Source: a virus
Reading direction: 5' to 3' (one strand)
Virus record (IMG/VR): IMGVR_UViG_3300030329_006012
Location: 62,001-126,000 of that record
Length of the DNA: 64,000 nt
The position numbers were made by a program, and so were the translations under genes. Positions 59,427 to 64,000 of this stretch are shown here, piece after piece. The notes under the pieces are model-generated. The model was not told the DNA's origin and did not search any database. It was given only the letters and a program-made list of their open reading frames with translations. The stretch's first letter is position 1, and the number at the start of each line of letters is the position of its first letter.

Positions 59427-61358
59427 ATGGCAAGAATTAAATTTTTATTTATTTTATTACTTCTTCCTGCCACAATTTCCTGTCAGGGGTGTGATGAGGA
59501 GTTGGTGCGCGTTTGTCCACCACCTGTTGATTGCATCGTTGACGAAGACGGGAACGTAGAGACCCTCACCTCCATCGTCAAGATGCACACTGACGTTGGC
59601 GAGTGCAACATCGGCCGCACCGAATGTGATGAGGACACCAACCTCGTTTGCGTCGGCTATGTCACTCCCGCACTGGAAGAGTGCAACTCCAAAGACGACG
59701 ACTGTGATGGCCTCATCGACAATGGTATTTCTTGGGACAAAGATGGCGATGGTTTTAATTCTCTCACATCCTGTCTCAATCCTTCTGATTGTGATGACGA
59801 CAATGCGTACATCAATCCAGGACATAATGAGATCTGTGATGGGCTCGACAACAACTGCGACAGCGTGGTAGATGACATCAGCCCCGTGGAGTGCTGGACA
59901 GGCAGCGTAGATGCTATCCTTGACGGAACAACCCCTTGCGAGACTGGCACGATGGAGTGTACCAATGGCACATGGACCAACTGCCAGAACCAAACCCTTG
60001 ACGAACTAGAGCACTGTGATGGCTTAGATAATGATTGCGATGGCACCATTGATGAAGACCCCGTTGAATTATCGACAGCCATCCAGAGGATGTGCGGCTA
60101 TAATGATGTGGGTATCTGTGCTTATGGCACCAAGTATTGTGTCGAGGGAGATGTCAAGTGCTTCGATGCGATTATGCCAGAGAACGAAATCTGCAACAAC
60201 ATCGATGATGACTGCGATGGCTCCAAAGATGAGAATTTATATCAACCATGTGAAAGCATATGCGGAGAAGGCATGGAAGTTTGCCATGCAGGAAGCTGGG
60301 AAAACTGTACAGCACCACTCCCTCAAGTTGAGTTGTGCGATAACATCGACAACGATTGCGACGGAGAGATTGACGAGGGGTGTTTGTGCATCAAGGACGA
60401 TGTTCAGGTATGCCGCGAAGACATTTACGACGCTGACGGCAACCTTGTGAACTGCGGCTATGGCATGCAGGTCTGTGATGAGTGGGGAATCTGGGGGCCA
60501 TGCATCTACCAAGGCATTGAGCCAGAAATTTGCGACAACTGGGACAACGACTGCGATGGCAACATCGATGGTATCGTTTCCATGTGTGGCAACAACCCGA
60601 ACCTCCACGGAATTGGGCAGTGTCAGATGGGCACAACCACCTGCGAAGAAGGTACATGGGGCAACTGCGAAGGCGAAGTTCTCCCCGAAGAAGAGATCTG
60701 TGATCAAATCGATAATGATTGTGACGGAGAGATTGATGAGGAGCTTAACGCTCACGAGAAAGTGGATATGGTTTTTATCATCGACACCTCTGGCTCTATG
60801 TGTCCGTACATCGAGGCACTCCATCAGGGCATCGCTGCATACGTTGCCGACTTCGAGGAAACCGAACACCGCTTCGGACTCATTATACATCCCAGTCAGT
60901 GGCACTCAAATATCCACGGAAACGCCGTACTCATGACATCAGCAGGTATGGTAGACGCTGCAGGACTCTCAAGCCTTCTGGCCGCCCTTGGCTGCAATGG
61001 CGGAGGATGGGAGAGGACGACAGATGTTGTGATGGCAGTTGTTGATCCTGCAAACCCACTTGGAATTCCCTGGAGAAGCGACGCTTATCCTTATGTTATC
61101 AGCATTAGTGACGAAGGTCCACAAACATCTTACAGCAATTACCCTTATGACGTTGGCGCGTTTGCATCTAGTTGTCAAATCGCCGGATGCCAATCAGGAG
61201 ATGAGGTGGAGATTTACTTTATTGACCAGTTGAGCTCGCTTACCTCTTGGATGGATGCAGCGTTTTTTGATCCCGCAAGAACAATAGATATTCACCCGCC
61301 TTCTGGGTCTCGCTATACAGAAATTTTAAGAAATATTTTTCAAGATGTTTGCTTTTAA
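59427..61358 (+). CDS. secreted lipoprotein with MopE-type Cys/Asp repeats and vWA domain
   Basis: 643 aa. The start R-I-K-F-L-F-I-L-L-L-L-P-A-T-I-S-C-Q-G is a signal peptide with a lipobox-like Cys at about 20. Then follow at least eight MopE-type units (D-D-D-C-D-G-L-I-D, D-G-L-D-N-N-C-D-S, D-N-D-C-D-G-E-I-D and similar), Cys-rich and Asp-rich and probably metal binding. After about 430 residues comes a vWA-like domain with F-I-I-D-T-S-G-S-M (MIDAS D-x-S-x-S). Such architecture is typical of surface proteins of deltaproteobacteria and related bacteria and is very unusual in a phage. It may be a host-derived gene used in surface change or superinfection control. The next small gene overlaps its end. 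Confidence 0.75.
   Translation: MARIKFLFILLLLPATISCQGCDEELVRVCPPPVDCIVDEDGNVETLTSIVKMHTDVGECNIGRTECDEDTNLVCVGYVTPALEECNSKDDDCDGLIDNGISWDKDGDGFNSLTSCLNPSDCDDDNAYINPGHNEICDGLDNNCDSVVDDISPVECWTGSVDAILDGTTPCETGTMECTNGTWTNCQNQTLDELEHCDGLDNDCDGTIDEDPVELSTAIQRMCGYNDVGICAYGTKYCVEGDVKCFDAIMPENEICNNIDDDCDGSKDENLYQPCESICGEGMEVCHAGSWENCTAPLPQVELCDNIDNDCDGEIDEGCLCIKDDVQVCREDIYDADGNLVNCGYGMQVCDEWGIWGPCIYQGIEPEICDNWDNDCDGNIDGIVSMCGNNPNLHGIGQCQMGTTTCEEGTWGNCEGEVLPEEEICDQIDNDCDGEIDEELNAHEKVDMVFIIDTSGSMCPYIEALHQGIAAYVADFEETEHRFGLIIHPSQWHSNIHGNAVLMTSAGMVDAAGLSSLLAALGCNGGGWERTTDVVMAVVDPANPLGIPWRSDAYPYVISISDEGPQTSYSNYPYDVGAFASSCQIAGCQSGDEVEIYFIDQLSSLTSWMDAAFFDPARTIDIHPPSGSRYTEILRNIFQDVCF
59680..60750 (+). repeat. 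MopE-type repeat region
   Basis: Repeated C-x-x-x-D-N-D-C-D-G-x-I-D-E/G units at irregular spacing, with Cys-containing linkers of about 30-55 residues. Repeats are clear at protein level but only partial at DNA level. Confidence 0.75.
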
Positions 61359-61407
61359 TATTCAGACAAACCAATACTTTACAGGTTATTCTACTCTAGT
61401 TAGTGAT

Positions 61408-61737
61408 ATGACTAAATTGACCAAAGGAGACCTTGTTTGTTTTGATGGTGATGAGGAGGATTTGCTTCTTGGAGTGGGCCTTGTCATGCAAACAAAGGGT
61501 GATGTGGAGGACTTGGAGTACTTTGAAGACTCAATAAGGGACTTTTATGACGAGGAGGAGTATTGGAAGATATCCCACATTCTCCCGGATGCCCCGATGG
61601 TGCTGGTTTTATGGAGCCGCTCGGCCCCTCAAGAAGAGAGTGATTTTGATCTTTACAATATGGAAAAATTGGGTTATTCTTTTATGTGGGTGTATCCCAC
61701 TGAGGTCAAGGTGATCTCTCGAAGCAAGAAGGATTAG
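61408..61737 (+). CDS. small acidic GDLV-type protein
   Basis: 109 aa from the ATG at 61408, chosen because T-K-L-T-K-G-D-L-V-C-F-D matches the S-V-G-D-L-V start of the small barrels at 45872 and 63239; an ATG at 61345 is also in frame but overlaps the lipoprotein gene and has a weak ribosome binding site. It is acidic (E-D-L-E-Y-F-E-D-S) and aromatic near the end (Y-S-F-M-W-V-Y-P-T-E-V). Function unknown. Confidence 0.5.
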   Translation: MTKLTKGDLVCFDGDEEDLLLGVGLVMQTKGDVEDLEYFEDSIRDFYDEEEYWKISHILPDAPMVLVLWSRSAPQEESDFDLYNMEKLGYSFMWVYPTEVKVISRSKKD

Positions 61738-61739
61738 AG

Positions 61740-61979
61740 ATGGAAGAGAAGGAACAACAACCGATCATCGAAAGAAAAATGATGAATACTTTACAGCTCA
61801 TGGCCCTCGTGGCTATGTTGTTGACGCTGCTGACGGGCGAAAGCCGCGCTTTTGCAGTGGCAACAGCCATGATGTGCTCTCTTAAGTTGGTATCGATGGT
61901 TATCTATGAAGACTCTAAGGAGGCCATTTTTGCAACCATCTACGCTGGTTTCGCAATTATGTTCTTTTTTAATCTTTGA
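61740..61979 (+). CDS. small membrane protein
   Basis: 79 aa, starting 2 nt after the previous stop. Two hydrophobic segments (L-Q-L-M-A-L-V-A-M-L-L-T-L-L and I-F-A-T-I-Y-A-G-F-A-I-M-F-F-F) with a charged N-terminus. It precedes the secreted metallopeptidase gene. Not close to the endolysin; holin-like size only. Confidence 0.5.
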   Translation: MEEKEQQPIIERKMMNTLQLMALVAMLLTLLTGESRAFAVATAMMCSLKLVSMVIYEDSKEAIFATIYAGFAIMFFFNL

Positions 61980-61994
61980 GGAGTAATTATCAGT

Positions 61995-62630
61995 ATGATT
62001 AGATCTTTTATTAGAGTTGCGGCATTGTTGTGTATACCGTTTTCTATTCCCGCAAGCAGCACCGAGGTTGGTTCCTTGTGGCAGCCAACCGCAATTTTTC
62101 ACAAACAGATAACCAACAAGACCTGTGCCACCATCCCAGCTAATAAGCTCCACAGGGTGCCCGGATATAAATTTACATATCAGCAGACAGATGATTGTGA
62201 TTATTTCTATCCTTCGCACACTTCTTTGGCAATGCACGTCTTTTATGTGGAGTGGATGAATAAGTTTGGGGACAATGATGGGCTCCTCTTATCAGCCCTC
62301 AACGAACTCATCATTGAGTATGGCACGTATCAGAGGCTGGTTGCTCGCATTTATGGCATGGATGGGGATTTCCGTGCCGGCCAGAGTGTGGTCAACGGTC
62401 TCACCGGCAACCGGGGGAAATATATTTTTGTCTGGATTGGCAAAGGAAGTCATCCTAAGTTGGCTAAAACTTCGTTCGTCCACGAGCTCGTTCACGTCGC
62501 CATCTATGCGGCCAACTTTGGCGAGCATGGGGATCCCGATCATCTTGGAGACAAGTACAAGGGCTGGACACACATGCACACTAAATTTATTGAAGATACT
62601 AACGAAATCCTAAAAAGCATGGATTTATAA
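61995..62630 (+). CDS. secreted HExxH metallopeptidase-like protein
   Basis: 211 aa. The N-terminus R-S-F-I-R-V-A-A-L-L-C-I-P-F-S-I-P-A-S-S is a likely signal peptide cut near residue 22. The motif S-F-V-H-E-L-V-H-V-A (about 163-172) is H-E-x-x-H; nearby G-E-H-G-D-P-D-H-L-G can supply further ligands. Two Cys pairs may form disulfides in the periplasm. Together with the lipoprotein at 59427 it forms part of a block of envelope-directed genes. Substrate unknown; a host surface protein or a phage appendage are both possible. Confidence 0.65.
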   Translation: MIRSFIRVAALLCIPFSIPASSTEVGSLWQPTAIFHKQITNKTCATIPANKLHRVPGYKFTYQQTDDCDYFYPSHTSLAMHVFYVEWMNKFGDNDGLLLSALNELIIEYGTYQRLVARIYGMDGDFRAGQSVVNGLTGNRGKYIFVWIGKGSHPKLAKTSFVHELVHVAIYAANFGEHGDPDHLGDKYKGWTHMHTKFIEDTNEILKSMDL

Positions 62631-62647
62631 ACTAAGGAGACGAGAAA

Positions 62648-62911
62648 ATGCAGAAAAATATTGTCATGGGAGTCAATGCGGCAATGGCGGCTGAAAACTC
62701 ATCTGAAGAAAAGATTACCGTAAGTGCCCATCTTAGAGAGGCATTTAATGCAATGAAGAGCGATATTGAGGCCCTAAAGAGGGAGAACAGCCTGTTTGCT
62801 GCCAAGGTAGAGGAAATGAGGGCCGAAAGCGAAGATCTTAAGGCTAAAATCAATGCCCTCCTTTCAAAGCCGGCCAAGAAATCGAAGGCCAAGAAGAAGG
62901 CAACTAAATAA
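62648..62911 (+). CDS. small coiled-coil protein with Lys-rich tail
   Basis: 87 aa, GGAG before the ATG. Residues 30-70 form a charged coiled coil (S-D-I-E-A-L-K-R-E-N-S-L-F-A-A-K-V), and the end is K-P-A-K-K-S-K-A-K-K-K-A-T-K, a histone-tail-like basic stretch that may bind DNA. Nothing else recognised. Confidence 0.5.
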   Translation: MQKNIVMGVNAAMAAENSSEEKITVSAHLREAFNAMKSDIEALKRENSLFAAKVEEMRAESEDLKAKINALLSKPAKKSKAKKKATK

Positions 62912-62914
62912 ATA

Positions 62915-63229
62915 ATGAATAATGTGGGTGTGGAAATGAGTATTAAAAAACAATTGTTTGATAAGGCGCAGGACTCCTTAAAGCGTCAGCGCGAAGCAGA
63001 GGGTCATTCGGGCGATGTGCCAGCAGAATGCGAGGCTCTCGCCGAGGAGTACTGCAGCGACGTTTTTGCACGTGCTTCTCGTGGTGAGCTGAAGGTGTCT
63101 TTTGAGATGCAGGGCCACAGCATGGAGACGATTAAGGTTGTTTCTATTTTGATGAAAGAGAAGCTGGGCGATGTGCTCATATCCTTTTCTCCTCGCGGCA
63201 TCGAAGCAAACTGGAAGATGAATGATTAG
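62915..63229 (+). CDS. small protein of unknown function
   Basis: 104 aa; start at 62915 or the in-frame ATG at 62936. Mixed alpha/beta, Arg- and Glu-rich N-terminal half (A-Q-D-S-L-K-R-Q-R-E-A-E). The second half (V-S-I-L-M-K-E-K-L-G-D-V-L-I-S-F-S-P-R-G) has no known motif. Confidence 0.45.
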   Translation: MNNVGVEMSIKKQLFDKAQDSLKRQREAEGHSGDVPAECEALAEEYCSDVFARASRGELKVSFEMQGHSMETIKVVSILMKEKLGDVLISFSPRGIEANWKMND

Positions 63230-63238
63230 GTTCGTTTT

Positions 63239-63445
63239 ATGAATTTGAGTGTTGGTGATTTGGTGCAGGGTCTTAGGCCCTGGAATAGAGATGCGCTACT
63301 AGGGGTTGTTATAGCTGAAGGCACAGAGGAGACCCATACCTTTCAGGTCCACTGGGTTAATTCGGGGAAGAGCTCCTTTGGTTCAGCCATGCCGGTGACG
63401 TGGGAAGTGAAAGACTCCCTTGTGAGATTGAACAATGAACAGTAA
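63239..63445 (+). CDS. small GDLV-type beta-barrel protein
   Basis: 68 aa. L-S-V-G-D-L-V-Q-G-L-R-P-W, then L-L-G-V-V-I-A-E and F-Q-V-H-W-V-N-S, ending W-E-V-K-D-S-L-V-R-L. It belongs with the small barrels at 45607 and 45872 (G-D-L-V strand, V-H-W strand). Its stop overlaps the next gene. Confidence 0.5.
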   Translation: MNLSVGDLVQGLRPWNRDALLGVVIAEGTEETHTFQVHWVNSGKSSFGSAMPVTWEVKDSLVRLNNEQ

Positions 63446-63731
63446 GAAGAGATACGACGAGATTTTGAGACTAAATGTTGAGAGTGTTGCAAATGAGCCA
63501 GGTGACTGGATCTCTCCACCGGAGAACGACCTCCTTATTTTACAAAATGCCATTTTCCAATCACTTTTCAGCTACTTCAGCATTTGTGCTGAGGACTCCA
63601 AGCTAGATCTGCAGTACGAAATAGGCCCAGAGAGGATCATTAATGCAATGCTAAAGAGGACAGAGATCGAGATCGTGGATGCCCTCATAAAGTCCTATAA
63701 TAAAAGGATTTATGGCGACAGCGCAGAATAG
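63435..63731 (+). CDS. small protein of unknown function
   Basis: 98 aa, start overlapping the previous gene by 11 nt. Amphipathic helices (L-L-I-L-Q-N-A-I-F-Q-S-L-F-S-Y-F) and a helical C-terminus (I-V-D-A-L-I-K-S-Y-N-K-R). Nothing recognised. A strong promoter starts 3 nt after its stop. Confidence 0.45.
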   Translation: MNSKKRYDEILRLNVESVANEPGDWISPPENDLLILQNAIFQSLFSYFSICAEDSKLDLQYEIGPERIINAMLKRTEIEIVDALIKSYNKRIYGDSAE

Positions 63732-63733
63732 AC

Positions 63734-63762
63734 TTGACAAATGATCCCACCTGTGATAGAAT
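63734..63762 (+). promoter_or_regulatory. sigma-70-like promoter
   Basis: TTGACA (63734-63739), 17-nt spacer, TAGAAT (63757-63762), with AGGAG and the ATG at 63782 downstream. Confidence 0.8.
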
Positions 63763-63781
63763 AGCTTTTTTAGGAGTTTAT

Positions 63782-64000
63782 ATGACAAAAGACCGGCTAG
63801 ACAGTCTGATTGAGAAAAAACAAGAAGAAGAGGATGGGGACACCATCTCTTTCCTTGAGTCCCTTAAAGCTAATCTTGAGAAATGGGGGCGCCTTACTGA
63901 AAAACAAATGGCCGCATTTGAAAGGATCGAGTATCTTGCTTCTGATGAGGGAAAAAAATATGTTGAGGATTGGCGAAAAGAGTATGTAGAAAATCTAATG
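63782..64000 (+). CDS. partial gene running off the window end
   Basis: At least 73 codons, open to the window edge. It starts T-K-D-R-L-D-S-L-I-E-K-K-Q-E-E-E-D-G and continues L-E-K-W-G-R-L-T-E-K-Q-M-A-A-F-E-R-I-E, a charged helical sequence. AGGAG precedes the ATG and a sigma-70 promoter drives it. The L-T-E-K-Q-x-x-A-x-x-x-I pattern is found in several phage proteins of replication modules, but the visible part is too short to name. Confidence 0.55.
   Translation, partial: MTKDRLDSLIEKKQEEEDGDTISFLESLKANLEKWGRLTEKQMAAFERIEYLASDEGKKYVEDWRKEYVENLM

Noticed and set aside
1-64000. tRNA genes, origin of replication, integrase or insertion sequences
   Set aside because: None recognised by eye; a tRNAscan or skew computation over the full genome would be decisive.

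Overview
The window is a 64 kb piece of a large tailed-phage genome with a T4-like (myovirus) virion. Every gene I can support reads on the + strand. Recognisable virion parts are a gp21-type prohead protease, a gp22-type scaffold, a gp23-type major capsid protein, gp13/gp14-like neck proteins, a gp15-like tail terminator, sheath, tube, a gp26-like baseplate assembly protein, a tape measure, a gp53-like LysM wedge protein and a hub-like protein. Shine-Dalgarno sequences are standard (GGAG/GAGG), so the host is a bacterium. The host cannot be named. The marine-phage style of many proteins, the MopE-type Cys/Asp repeats and the thrombospondin-3-type calcium repeats fit an aquatic phage, perhaps of a delta-proteobacterium-like or similar Gram-negative host. 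The portal, terminase and much of the baseplate lie outside the window.

Layout. 1-3.1 kb: prohead protease, two charged head-associated proteins, a phage-encoded ribosomal protein bS21 and a pair of paralogous small virion proteins. 3.2-12.3 kb: three appendage (fibre-like) ORFs sharing modules, including an 816-aa protein of 11-residue coiled-coil repeats. That ORF ends in what looks like a complete -1 programmed frameshift element (CCCTTTA, 7-nt spacer, 17-bp hairpin) leading into the next ORF. 12.5-34.1 kb: scaffold, capsid, neck, sheath, tube, tape measure and baseplate. 34.1-51.7 kb: replication and nucleotide metabolism (exonuclease-less A-family polymerase, FtsZ/tubulin-like protein, gp32-like SSB, UvsX/RecA, 5'-3' exonuclease, DnaB-type helicase, class II ribonucleotide reductase, GapR-like and GroES-like proteins, a second C-family DnaE polymerase, dUTPase, adenine methylase, a sigma-region-4-like protein). 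51.8-64 kb: an acidic putative prohead protein, amidase endolysin, a 619-aa probable virion protein, a full-length GroEL, two HExxH metallopeptidase-like proteins, a secreted MopE/vWA lipoprotein and many small proteins.

Expression. Two promoter styles are visible. Good sigma-70 promoters (TTGACA or TTTACA, 16-17 bp, TATAAT) precede SSB, DnaE, GroEL, the FtsZ-like gene and several others. A second motif, ACTAnTTAyT, recurs just upstream of virion genes and is a candidate late promoter. A small protein with a sigma region 4 helix-turn-helix is a plausible partner for it. Three ORF junctions have homopolymer or heptanucleotide slip sites. The first has all the parts of a textbook -1 frameshift signal; the other two are weaker and could be sequence errors.

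The most unusual points are the frameshift cassette, the FtsZ-like protein, two unrelated DNA polymerases, a matched GroEL/GroES pair, bS21 inside the head cluster, the shared YFCENGVW-type appendage module and the MopE/vWA lipoprotein. No tRNA, CRISPR array, insertion sequence or integrase was recognised.
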